Shown here: one piece after another, positions 53,201-61,761 of the stretch
How the letters are laid out: each line of letters begins with the position of its first letter
How positions within the stretch are numbered: the stretch's first letter is position 1
From: CAIWHR01 sp963734085
GTDB taxonomy: Bacteria > Pseudomonadota > Gammaproteobacteria > Burkholderiales > Casimicrobiaceae
Assembly (NCBI GenBank): GCA_963734085.1
Contig: CAVTFT010000015.1
Span: 1 to 64,000 of the forward strand
Reading direction: 5' to 3'
DNA length: 64,000 nt
The notes under the pieces: model-generated
The model's input: the letters and a program-made list of their open reading frames with translations, nothing else
Databases searched by the model: none
Told to the model about the DNA's origin: nothing
Made by a program: the position numbers and the translations under genes

Positions 53201-53673
53201 GACGTGAGCCTGGGAGCAGGGGGAACGCGCGAGCGGCGAGCAGGGGTCCCGCGCCGAAGGCGAGGGGATGCGAGCCATCGCGAGTCGCGTTCGGAGGCCG
53301 ACAGCGCGGCGCGCGCCTGCCGCGGCGGCGCGGAGGACGAACCGCGCGCGGGTAGCGCGTGGGGATGCGACCGGGGCGAATCGGCGCAAGCGGCCGACGC
53401 TCGGAACATCGCGTGTCGCGATCGCGAGGGAGGCCGTGACGTGAGCCTGGGAGCAGGGGGAACGCGCGAGCGGCGAGCAGCGGTCCCGCGCCGAAGGCGA
53501 GGGGATGCGAGCCATCGCGAGTCGCGTTCGGAGGCCGACAGCGCGGCGCGCGCCTGCCGCGGCGGCGGGGAGGCCGAACCGCGCGCGGGTAGCGCCTGGG
53601 GATGCGACCGGGGCGAATCGGCGCCCGCGGCCGACGCTTCGAATATCGAGCGTCGCGGCAGCAGCGAGGCCGC
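53201..53673. repeat. Tandem repeat of a 237-bp unit between livH and livM
   Basis: Two units (53201-53437 and 53438-53673) differ at only a few positions. Each begins GACGTGAGCCTGGGAGC, and the sequence following unit two begins GACGTGACGC, so the heptamer GACGTGA occurs at all three junctions. The third junction supplies the GTG start of livM. The plus-strand frame through both units stays open (unit length is a multiple of three in the first copy) but is very Arg/Ala/Gly/Glu-rich and has no start with a ribosome site. Confidence 0.85.
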
Positions 53674-53676
53674 GAC

Positions 53677-55452
53677 GTGACGCGCCCGCGCAAACTTCCG
53701 CTCGGTGCGCTCGGCTATGCCGTCTTCATCGCGGTGCTGGTCGGTGTGCCGCTCGCCGCGCCGCAGTTCTGGGTGACGCTCGGCAACTACGTCGGGCTCT
53801 ACAGCATCGTCGCGCTCGGGCTGGTCGTGCTGACCGGCGTCGCGGGGCAGACGTCGTTCGGGCAGGCGGCGTTCGTCGGCATCGGTGCGTACACGACCGC
53901 GATCCTCTGGCTTCGCTTCGCGGTGTCGCCGTGGATCAATCTTCTCGCCGGCCTGGTGCTGACTCTTGTGCTGGCACTGGCACTCGGTTTCATCACGTTG
54001 CGGATGAAAGGCCACTATCTGCCGCTCGCAACGATCGCGTGGGGGACGAGCCTCTCTTTCCTGTTCGGCAACCTCGAGCTTCTCGGCGGGCACACCGGAT
54101 TGACCGGCATCCCCGCGCTCGATTTCTTCGGCCTCGAGCTCCGCAACGAGCGCCATTATTACTTTCTCATCTGGGGCATTGCGCTCGTCGCACTGTGGGC
54201 GACGGCGAACCTGCTTGACTCGCGGCCCGGGCGCGCGATCCGCGCGCTGCGCGGCCAGCTCGAGATGGCCGAGTCGTTCGGCGTCGACGGCGCGCGGTTG
54301 AAGATCGTCGTGTTCGTCTATGCGGCGTTGCTCGCGTCCATCTCCGGCTGGCTCTACGCGCATCTGCAGCGGTTCGTGAATCCGACGCCGTTCAACCTTG
54401 GGCAGGGCATCGAGTACTTGTTCATGGCGGTGGTCGGCGGCGCCGGCAGCGTGTGGGGCGCCGTCATCGGCGCCACGGTCATTACGCTTGCAAAGCAGTT
54501 GTTGCAGGATTGGCTGCCGCTCGTGCTCGGCCGCAGCGGCAACTTCGAGATCGTCGTCTTCGGCGTGCTGATGGTGCTGGTGCTGCAGCGGGCGCGCGAA
54601 GGCATCTGGCCGTGGCTCGCGCATTGGCTGCCGGCGGACGTGCCGGAACCGGTCGGCGACGCCGCACCGCTCCCGTCCCGCGCAAAGCCGCCGCCTTCCG
54701 GGATGCTGCTCGAGGTGAAGGCGGCGCGCAAGCTCTTCGGCGGGCTCGTGGCCGTGAACGGTTTGTCGTTTGCCATCGCGCCGGGAGAGATTCTCGGCCT
54801 GATCGGACCGAACGGCGCCGGGAAGAGCACGATGTTCAATCTGATCTCCGGCGCGCTCGCGATCTCCTCGGGCGATGTCGTCTTTCGCGGCGACTCGATC
54901 ATTGGCTCCACGCCGTACGACGTCGCGCGCCGCGGAATCGGCCGCACGTTTCAGCACGTGAAGCTGGTGCCGCGAATGAGTGTGCTTGACAATGTCGCGC
55001 TCGGCGCCTATCTCCGTGGCAAGACGGGCGTCTTTCGCGCCGCGCTCAAGCTCGACCGGGCCGAGGAGGCGAGAACGAAGGCCGAAGCGAGCCGCGCAAT
55101 CGCGCGGGTTGGCCTGGCGCCGCATCTGCACGAGGCGGCAGCGAGCCTGCCGCTCGGCCGGCAGCGGATTGTCGAGATCGCCCGCGCGCTCGCCGCCGAC
55201 CCGGCGCTCCTGTTGCTGGACGAGCCTGCAGCCGGGTTGCGTTATCTCGAGAAGCAGCAGCTCGCGTCACTGCTGCGGCAACTGAAAGCGGAAGGGATGA
55301 CGGTGCTGCTGGTCGAGCACGACATGGATTTCGTGATGGGGCTCGCCGACCGGCTCGTCGTGATGGATTTCGGCGAGAAGCTGGCCGAAGGCGTGCCCCA
55401 GGAGATCCAGCGCAACCCGGCAGTCCTCGAAGCGTATCTGGGCGGGGTGTGA
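53677..55452 (+). CDS. livM-livG: Fused LivM permease and LivG ATPase
   Basis: The protein has 591 residues from GTG 53677. Residues about 1-320 are a LivM-type permease (VALGLVVLTGVAGQTSFGQA, EYLFMAVVGGAGSVWGAVIG). After a short linker (about 325-345) comes a LivG-type ATPase with Walker A IGPNGAGKSTMFNLISG, GIGRTFQHVKLVPRMSVLDN, a signature read as SLPLGRQRIVEIARAL where LSxGQ is usual, and Walker B LLLLDEPAAGLRYLEKQ. Fusion of M and G is known in some transporters of this class. The altered signature loop is noteworthy. Confidence 0.9.
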   Translation: MTRPRKLPLGALGYAVFIAVLVGVPLAAPQFWVTLGNYVGLYSIVALGLVVLTGVAGQTSFGQAAFVGIGAYTTAILWLRFAVSPWINLLAGLVLTLVLALALGFITLRMKGHYLPLATIAWGTSLSFLFGNLELLGGHTGLTGIPALDFFGLELRNERHYYFLIWGIALVALWATANLLDSRPGRAIRALRGQLEMAESFGVDGARLKIVVFVYAALLASISGWLYAHLQRFVNPTPFNLGQGIEYLFMAVVGGAGSVWGAVIGATVITLAKQLLQDWLPLVLGRSGNFEIVVFGVLMVLVLQRAREGIWPWLAHWLPADVPEPVGDAAPLPSRAKPPPSGMLLEVKAARKLFGGLVAVNGLSFAIAPGEILGLIGPNGAGKSTMFNLISGALAISSGDVVFRGDSIIGSTPYDVARRGIGRTFQHVKLVPRMSVLDNVALGAYLRGKTGVFRAALKLDRAEEARTKAEASRAIARVGLAPHLHEAAASLPLGRQRIVEIARALAADPALLLLDEPAAGLRYLEKQQLASLLRQLKAEGMTVLLVEHDMDFVMGLADRLVVMDFGEKLAEGVPQEIQRNPAVLEAYLGGV

Positions 55453-55453
55453 G

Positions 55454-56200
55454 ATGTCTTCGCCTGCCGCTGCCGCATTGCTCGTCGTCCGCCGTCTCAC
55501 CGTCGCCTACGGCAAGGTCGAGGCGGTGCACGACGTCTCGCTCGCGGTTGCGCCCGGCACGATCGTCAGCGTCATCGGACCGAACGGCGCCGGCAAGACG
55601 ACGCTGCTCGGCGCGATCATGGGGCTCCTCCCGTCGCGTGGCGAAATCGACTGTCTCGGCACCCCGGCGGCCAGGCTTTCCGTCGAGGAGCGCGTCGCCC
55701 GCGGCCTCATCCTCGTGCCCGAACGGCGCGAGCTCTTCGCCGCAATGAGCGTTGCCGACAATCTGGAGCTCGGCGCGTTCCAGCGCGCGCGCCGAGGCGA
55801 CCGGGACCGGAAATCGACGCTCGCGGAGGTTTATCACCGTTTTCCCCGGCTGTCTGAGCGGCGCGATCAACTCGCCGGCACACTGTCGGGCGGCGAGCGG
55901 CAGATGCTGGCGATGGGCCGCGCGCTGATGGGCAAGCCGAAGCTGCTGATGCTGGACGAGCCGTCGCTGGGCCTCGCGCCGCTGATCGTGCGCGAAATCT
56001 TCAACATCATCGCGGCGCTGCGTTCGACCGGCGTGTCGATTCTGCTGGTGGAACAGAATGCGCGCGCCGCGCTGCAAGTGTCCGACTACGGCTATGTGCT
56101 CGAATCGGGCGAGCTCGCGATGGAGGGCGCAAGCGCAATGCTGGCCGCGAACCCGCGCGTTGCGGCGACTTATCTCGGGCGAGGCGCCGCGGCAAACTGA
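55454..56200 (+). CDS. livF: Branched-chain amino-acid ABC ATPase, LivF type
   Basis: The protein has 248 residues and starts one base after the previous stop. Walker A is IGPNGAGKTTLLGAIMGLLP, the signature is LSGGERQMLAMGRALM, Walker B is LLMLDEPSLGLAPLIVREIF and the H-loop is in ILLVEQNARAALQVSDYGYV. LivF pairs with the LivG part of the fused protein. The operon livK-like, livH, livMG and livF is thus complete for a working importer. Confidence 0.93.
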   Translation: MSSPAAAALLVVRRLTVAYGKVEAVHDVSLAVAPGTIVSVIGPNGAGKTTLLGAIMGLLPSRGEIDCLGTPAARLSVEERVARGLILVPERRELFAAMSVADNLELGAFQRARRGDRDRKSTLAEVYHRFPRLSERRDQLAGTLSGGERQMLAMGRALMGKPKLLMLDEPSLGLAPLIVREIFNIIAALRSTGVSILLVEQNARAALQVSDYGYVLESGELAMEGASAMLAANPRVAATYLGRGAAAN

Positions 56201-56346
56201 TCTGGAACTCTAAGCCCCTGCTATCCGCGCGGCCAATCGCCGTTGCGGCGAACGTTGCCGCTTGCCGTGGCATGGTGGAAGCGCCGACAATACGGTTTTC
56301 TGCACAGCGGAACCGCTGGCTTTCGGATCCGCATCGAAGGATTTCC

Positions 56347-57810
56347 GTGACCGATCTTTCCATTCCCGTCGTCACCGGCGCGCTCATCGACGAGGCGCGC
56401 TGCCTGTTGCTTGCGCCCGCCGGCCTCGACGACGCGCATCTCTCGCGCGTCCTCGCGTCGATCCACACCCACGACGTCGACTTCGCCGACCTTTATTTCC
56501 AGTACGCGCGGAGCGAAAGCTGGAGCCTCGAGGAAGGGATCGTCAAGTCCGGCTCGTTTTCGATCGACCGCGGCGTCGGGATCCGCGCCGTGCGCGGCGA
56601 CCGGCAGGCGTTCGCGTATTCGGACGACATCACGCTCGCGGCGCTCGAGGAAGCCGCGCTTGCGACGCGCGCAATCGCACGGCAGGGACAATCGGCGCAT
56701 GCCCCGGTGGGCCGCGTCGGCGCCGCGCACGCGCTGTACACGCCCAGGGATCCGGTGCTGTCCCTGCCCGATGACGCAAAAGTCTCGCTGCTCGAGCGGA
56801 TGGAGCAGTTGGCGCGCGTGCGCGATCCGCGCGTCACCCAGGTCGTGGCCTCGATCGCCGGCGAGTACGAAGCGGTCCTCGTTGCGCGGAGCGACGGCAT
56901 GCTCGCCGCCGACGTGCGACCGCTGGTGCGCGTTTCGCTGTCGGTGATCGTCGAAGCCGACGGCCGGCGCGAACAGGGTTACGCGGGAGGCGGCGGCCGC
57001 GTCGACTACGGCTATTTCACCGACGAGGTGATCGAGCGCTACGCCGCGCAGGCGGTCGATCAGGCGTTGCTGAACCTCGGAGCGCGCGACGCCCCCGCCG
57101 GGACGATGACCGTCGTGCTCGGCCACGGCTGGCCGGGCATCCTGCTGCACGAGGCGATCGGACATGGTCTCGAGGGCGATTTCAACCGCAAGGGAACGAG
57201 CGCGTTCTCGGGACGCGTCGGCCAGCGTGTCGCCGCGAAGGGCATCACCGTCGTCGACGACGGCACGATCGAACGTCGTCGCGGCTCGCTCAACATCGAC
57301 GACGAAGGCAACCCGACGCAGCGCAACGTGCTGATCGAGGACGGCGTCCTCACGGGCTACATGCAGGATCGGCAGAACGCGAAGCTGATGGGGGTTGCGC
57401 CGACAGGCAACGGCCGGCGCGAATCGTTCGCCTACCTGCCGATGCCGCGGATGACGAACACGATCATGCTCGCGGGCACGCATGATCCGGCCGAGATCCT
57501 CGCCTCCGTCGACGACGGGCTCTACGCGGTCAACTTCGGCGGCGGACAGGTCGACATCACGAGCGGCAAGTTCGTGTTCTCCGCGGCCGAAGCGTGGAAG
57601 ATCGAGCACGGGAAGCTCGCGTACCCGGTCAAGGGCGCGACGCTGATCGGCAACGGTCCCGATGCCTTGACCCGCGTGTCGATGGTCGGCAACGATCTCG
57701 AGCTCGATTCGGGGATCGGCACGTGCGGCAAGGACGGTCAGAGCGTGCCGGTCGGCGTCGGGCAGCCGACGCTGAAAATCGACGGACTCACCGTCGGCGG
57801 GACCGGCTAG
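56347..57810 (+). CDS. tldD: Metalloprotease TldD
   Basis: The protein has 487 residues from GTG 56347, with AAGGA six bases ahead. The zinc motif HExxxH is in LLHEAIGHGLEGDFNRKGTS. Other TldD signatures are VVLGHGWPGILLHE and MTNTIMLAGTHDPAEILASV. The C-terminal GNGPDALTRVSMVGNDLELD with GTCGKDGQSVPVGVGQPTLK is standard. With PmbA it degrades unfolded peptides and matures microcins and PQQ-like peptides. No pmbA is nearby. It converges with the signalling operon. Confidence 0.95.
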   Translation: MTDLSIPVVTGALIDEARCLLLAPAGLDDAHLSRVLASIHTHDVDFADLYFQYARSESWSLEEGIVKSGSFSIDRGVGIRAVRGDRQAFAYSDDITLAALEEAALATRAIARQGQSAHAPVGRVGAAHALYTPRDPVLSLPDDAKVSLLERMEQLARVRDPRVTQVVASIAGEYEAVLVARSDGMLAADVRPLVRVSLSVIVEADGRREQGYAGGGGRVDYGYFTDEVIERYAAQAVDQALLNLGARDAPAGTMTVVLGHGWPGILLHEAIGHGLEGDFNRKGTSAFSGRVGQRVAAKGITVVDDGTIERRRGSLNIDDEGNPTQRNVLIEDGVLTGYMQDRQNAKLMGVAPTGNGRRESFAYLPMPRMTNTIMLAGTHDPAEILASVDDGLYAVNFGGGQVDITSGKFVFSAAEAWKIEHGKLAYPVKGATLIGNGPDALTRVSMVGNDLELDSGIGTCGKDGQSVPVGVGQPTLKIDGLTVGGTG

Positions 57811-57832
57811 GGGCGCGTAAGCGGTACGCGCG

Positions 57833-59410
57833 TCACTGCAGGCGCGAGAGCGCCGACGCGCCCGGCGGCCACGCGCATGACGGCGCGTCCGAATCGCGGC
57901 CCTGCGCATGGACCCGGTAGAGCATCGCCTCGACCGGTTTCCTGAGCCGCGCGCCGTGAAGCGCGAGCGCGCTCAACGCCGCGGCGCAGCGCCGGTCCAC
58001 GTCCGCCGAGAGCGCGAGCGTCACGAACAGCGCGTTCGTCGCGTCCGCTTCGCGGCCCGTGAGCGCGCTGGCGATCGCGTACGTGTACCAGTCTTCCATC
58101 CGGGCAGAGTGGAACTGCGGGCCGCGCGCAGCAAGCGCGAACAGCGCGAGCTGGCGCGCGAGCTCGGGCTGAGGCGGCACCGTCCGCAAATAGAGTGAAG
58201 CCAGGTTGCCGGCGATTTCCGGATCCCGCGGGTTCGCACCGAACGCGCGCAATTGGAGGTCGAACGTCTCCGGCACGTTGCGACGTAGCGCATAGGCTGC
58301 GCGCGCTTCGTCGTTGAGGCGCCGCGCTTCACCGGGTACCACAGTGCGCTGGCCGAGCAACGCATCGTCGGCAATCCGGGTTGCCCGCGCCGCCGCAGCG
58401 AGCGCAGGTTCCTGGCTCGGATGCTGCGCACCCGCCGCCATCCACAGCACATGCGCGATTTGTGGCTCGGCCCGCGCCGCGATTCGCGGAACGGTGTCGA
58501 GCAGTGTCCGGCGTCCCTGCGCAGCAAAGTCGTCCGGTGGTCGCGCGTCGGCGTCCGCAACTCGCCCGCGCGGCTCGGACGGCGGCGCGGGCCGGGCAAG
58601 TGCGAGCGCGAGTGCATCGCTGCGATCCTCGATTGGCACGGCCGATCGCCCGCCGCGTGGCGTCGGCTGCGTCGCTTGGGCCCGATCGTCGCGCGGCGAC
58701 GGCGTTGCAGTCGCAGTTTGAGCGGGCGCGATCGGCGGATCGGGCACCGCACGCGGGTCGGCGGCGAGAAGAACCCCCGCCGTGGGAGCTGGCGTCGCCG
58801 CCGCCGGTGTCGACGGTCGACCGGACTGCACTGACGTTGCTTCGGTGCGCTCCGCGCTGGTTGCAGCGGATCTCGATCCCGAAGCCGGCGTCTCGGTCGA
58901 TGACATCGCAAGCTGCCGTTGCGGTTCCTGCGCTTTCATTCCCGGCGGGTCGGGAGGATTGCCGGTCCGCAACCACGCTGGCGGCTCGAGGCTCGCCCAC
59001 CACGCATGCGCCCGGCGTGGCGGCGGCGACGGGCGATGTTGAGCGTCCGCCGTGACGGTCGCCTTGGTCGAAGGTGAGGTGAGGGCCCTGCTCGCAGGTT
59101 GCGACGCCGAAGGCGTCGGCTTTGGCGGTGCGATGACTGCCGACTTGCGGGCCGCCGAAAGCGATGGGGACGCTTGCGCCGTGCGTTCCTGCGGCCGCGG
59201 CACCGCGACCCGATCGCGCGTCGCTTCAATCGACGGCGCTGCCGGCGCGCTCGCTGCATCCGGAGTCGACGTTGCAACCACGACAGACGCGCCGTGTCGC
59301 GGCGCCGCACTCCTTGCGGCGGAGCGCTCGCCGGGCGCTGCAGCCTCGGCCGCCACTGGTGCCGGAGAGATGGAACCGGGTAACGCCGAAGCAGCGGGCG
59401 CTGGACCCAA
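57833..59410 (-). CDS. Proline/alanine-rich protein at the end of the phospho-signalling operon
   Basis: The protein has about 525 residues from TTG 59410. The first 330 residues are low-complexity Ala/Pro/Ser/Thr with one Trp-rich patch (RRAHAWWASLEPPAWLRTGN). The last 190 form helical repeats that look TPR- or Sel1-like: EARRLNDEARAAYALRRNVP, DPEIAGNLASLYLRTVPPQP, QLALFALAARGPQFHSAR and DATNALFVTLALSADVDRRC. An ATG that overlaps the kinase stop (ATGA at 59478) is in a different frame, so either the start is wrong or a one-base shift lies between 59,478 and 59,410. The family is not recognised. Confidence 0.55.
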   Translation of the reverse strand: MGPAPAASALPGSISPAPVAAEAAAPGERSAARSAAPRHGASVVVATSTPDAASAPAAPSIEATRDRVAVPRPQERTAQASPSLSAARKSAVIAPPKPTPSASQPASRALTSPSTKATVTADAQHRPSPPPRRAHAWWASLEPPAWLRTGNPPDPPGMKAQEPQRQLAMSSTETPASGSRSAATSAERTEATSVQSGRPSTPAAATPAPTAGVLLAADPRAVPDPPIAPAQTATATPSPRDDRAQATQPTPRGGRSAVPIEDRSDALALALARPAPPSEPRGRVADADARPPDDFAAQGRRTLLDTVPRIAARAEPQIAHVLWMAAGAQHPSQEPALAAAARATRIADDALLGQRTVVPGEARRLNDEARAAYALRRNVPETFDLQLRAFGANPRDPEIAGNLASLYLRTVPPQPELARQLALFALAARGPQFHSARMEDWYTYAIASALTGREADATNALFVTLALSADVDRRCAAALSALALHGARLRKPVEAMLYRVHAQGRDSDAPSCAWPPGASALSRLQ

Positions 59411-59474
59411 CGCAGCGGATTCCTCGGTCGTTGCGGCGGGTGCAACGGCGGCCGGGGTTCCGACGGCGTCCCGG

Positions 59475-60824
59475 TCATTTTCGTTTCGCGGGACGAATCC
59501 GCAGCATCATGTCCGCGGCGCGATTCGCAGCGGCGCGGGCGGATTCGGCGAGCGTTTGCAGGTCATGGCCCGGCGCGTGCCCGCGATAGGCGAAGTACGC
59601 GAGCGCCGCCCCGAGCGCGCAAAGCGCGATCAGGGCGATCAGTCCGACTCGGGCGCGGGCAGCGCGCGCCGAGGGCAGTCGTACCGCGGCGGGCGGCGCC
59701 GCGATGCCGCGCGGCGAATCCGCGTGCGATTGCCCCGGGCTCGCGATTACCGTCACCGCGGTGATCCGCCCGGAACGGGTCACCATCGGCGACGCAATGC
59801 GCGTCGGCGGCGCGAGAAGCGTCACGGGCGTGAGGGGCGAAGGCGACGCCGCCGCCACGCTCGCCTCGCGGGCGAGCGTCCACCCGCGTTCGAGCGACAG
59901 CGCGGCCGCGTGCTCGCGCATCCGCGCGCCGGTCTCGTCGATCAGCGCCGTGTGCGGTCGTTCCGCCGGAAGCTCGCCATCGTGGCAGTCGCGGATACGC
60001 AGGATCAATGCCTTCGCCGCGTCGTAGCCTTGGGTGGTCCATCCCGCGGCGAGCGAAGGTTGCTGCTCGAACGCTTCTTCCGGCAGATAGCGCTTCAGCA
60101 TCGCCGCAAGACTGTACATGTCGCAGCGCCAGTCGAGCTCGCGCGTCTGCTGCAAATCGCCGTTGCGTCCCGCTTCGAGCGCAGCAAGGAGGCGCGGCGA
60201 CTGGTAGTCGTAGTCGCGTTGCCAGCCGATCGGCAGCGGCGAGGTCAGGCTCTCGCGCGAGATCAGCGCAAACGCGAAGTCGATCAGCGCGAGCTGGGGA
60301 AAAACCGGCTGCAGGCGCAGCTCGGAGGAATCCGGATCGAAGCTCGCCGGCGCGTACGGAATGCAGACGTTGTCGCCCTTGATGTCGAGATGCACGACTT
60401 CCAGCGCGTGGATGACTTTCAACGCGTTGAGGCAGTGATGGGCGAGCGCCCACCAGTGCGCGCAATCCTCGAACACGTGGCGGCGGACGCGCCCGTCGCG
60501 ACTCACCGGCAGCAGCGTCGCCCACTGGTCGACCGTCACGCCCGCGTCATAGGTCTGGACGAGTTGCACTCCGCTTTGCCGCCCGCGATCGAACTGGACG
60601 ACCTCGGGCACGCAGGCAATCCCGTGTCCGATCAGGCGCGCGAGGATTCGCCACTCGCGCTCGGTCCACTGCCCGAAGTCGCCCTCGCGGGTGTTGAGGA
60701 AGCGCTTCGTGTAACGGCGCCGTTCGCCGCGCGCGACCGCTTCGCGGAAGACTTCGACATGCTCGCCGGTCGCCATTTTCAGGCGGCCACGACCGAAGAC
60801 GCGCTCGATCTGCTCGGGCGTCAT
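59475..60824 (-). CDS. Membrane-anchored Ser/Thr protein kinase
   Basis: The protein has 449 residues from ATG 60824, which overlaps the phosphatase stop by four bases. The Hanks-type fold is recognisable: the ATP-lysine in RRRYTKRFLNTREGDF, a catalytic loop VVHLDIKGDNVCIPY (HLD in place of HRD), and LALIDFAFALISRES where DFG should be, giving DFA. SPRLLAALEAGRNGDLQQTR and DMYSLAAMLKRYLPEEAFEQ follow. After a Pro/Ala linker comes one membrane helix, VGLIALIALCALGAALAYFA, and a short outside tail. It is probably active but atypical. Confidence 0.85.
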   Translation of the reverse strand: MTPEQIERVFGRGRLKMATGEHVEVFREAVARGERRRYTKRFLNTREGDFGQWTEREWRILARLIGHGIACVPEVVQFDRGRQSGVQLVQTYDAGVTVDQWATLLPVSRDGRVRRHVFEDCAHWWALAHHCLNALKVIHALEVVHLDIKGDNVCIPYAPASFDPDSSELRLQPVFPQLALIDFAFALISRESLTSPLPIGWQRDYDYQSPRLLAALEAGRNGDLQQTRELDWRCDMYSLAAMLKRYLPEEAFEQQPSLAAGWTTQGYDAAKALILRIRDCHDGELPAERPHTALIDETGARMREHAAALSLERGWTLAREASVAAASPSPLTPVTLLAPPTRIASPMVTRSGRITAVTVIASPGQSHADSPRGIAAPPAAVRLPSARAARARVGLIALIALCALGAALAYFAYRGHAPGHDLQTLAESARAAANRAADMMLRIRPAKRK

Positions 60825-61720
60825 TGCGGACCTGCGAGCGCCATGAAAGAGAGCGCGCCGAGCGTCGCGGCGAGCACTCCACCCGCGACCAGCCACGCAA
60901 GGCGTGCGCGGCGCGGCTCCCGGCGCACGACCAGCACCGTTGCATCATCGCGGCTGCCGCGCGCGCGGGCGAGCGCAAGCAGCCTGCCGCAGCGACGCGC
61001 GAGCGATGCGGATCCGTGCAGCACGCTGCTCAAGTCCTGCGGCTCGACGTGCTTGTGGACGCCGTCGGTGCAAATGACGAGCATTTCGCCGCGCGCGAGC
61101 GCGACCTGCAGGACATTGGGCAGTGATACCGCGCCGTTGCCGACCATGCGCGCCGGATCGTCGCGCGACCCGCCGGGTGGCGGCGCTTCGCGGAGATGCC
61201 GATAGGTATCGTCGATGGTCAACAGTTGCGCGGGCAGGCCGGGCGCGGCGCTCACGCGATAGACGCGACAGTCGCCGACCCACGCGACGAGCCATCTCGA
61301 AAGCAATCTTCCGGTCCCCGCGCACAAGGCGACCGTCGCGGCACCCGCGGCAGCGGTGGTGCGGGCGATGCTGCGCCCAACCTCGCGATCGGCGCACAGC
61401 AGTGCCGCGCGAATGGCCGGCGCATCGATCCGCCGGCCGTCCAGTGTCGCGTGCAATCGAGAGACCAATTCACGGCTCGCCTGCGCCGCCATGGCGCCGC
61501 CGCCCACGCCGTCGGCGACGACAAAGATGGGCGCAGCACCCTCCAACGCGCTGTGCCAATCCTCGTTGACCTGCCGCTGCCTGCCCCTGGCGCTCGCCGC
61601 TGCAGTTTCGAGGCGAACCCAGGGCATCGTGCGCACGGCGTGTCCCGAGATGCCGGAACGCTCGCGCGGCGCCCGATCGGCGCGCCGGAACGCGGGTTCG
61701 TGCGGGGTGGCGAGTTCCAT
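60821..61720 (-). CDS. PP2C-family Ser/Thr phosphatase with C-terminal membrane helix
   Basis: The protein has 299 residues from ATG 61720; ATG 61627 is an alternative. The metal-binding motifs are NEDWHSALEGAAPIFVVADG with VGGGAMAAQASRE, then LVAWVGDCRVYRVSA, ICTDGVHKHVEPQDLSSVLH and GSRDDATVLVV. The last 30 residues are a hydrophobic helix (LAWLVAGGVLAATLGALSFM). It would reverse the action of the kinase encoded next. Both are membrane-anchored at their C-termini, so they probably act at the same place. Confidence 0.9.
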   Translation of the reverse strand: MELATPHEPAFRRADRAPRERSGISGHAVRTMPWVRLETAAASARGRQRQVNEDWHSALEGAAPIFVVADGVGGGAMAAQASRELVSRLHATLDGRRIDAPAIRAALLCADREVGRSIARTTAAAGAATVALCAGTGRLLSRWLVAWVGDCRVYRVSAAPGLPAQLLTIDDTYRHLREAPPPGGSRDDPARMVGNGAVSLPNVLQVALARGEMLVICTDGVHKHVEPQDLSSVLHGSASLARRCGRLLALARARGSRDDATVLVVRREPRRARLAWLVAGGVLAATLGALSFMALAGPQ

Positions 61721-61761
61721 CTGCGATTCCGTATGCCGTCGCGCGTGCGTCGCCGCAGGCG

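Noticed and set aside
53183..53680. 165-codon frame through the tandem repeat
   Set aside because: It stays open only because the unit is nearly a multiple of three. Composition is extreme and there is no start signal.
51289..55131. 1280-codon open frame on the minus strand
   Set aside because: It is antisense to the transporter operon, with Arg/Glu/Gln-rich composition typical of the reverse of GC-rich genes.
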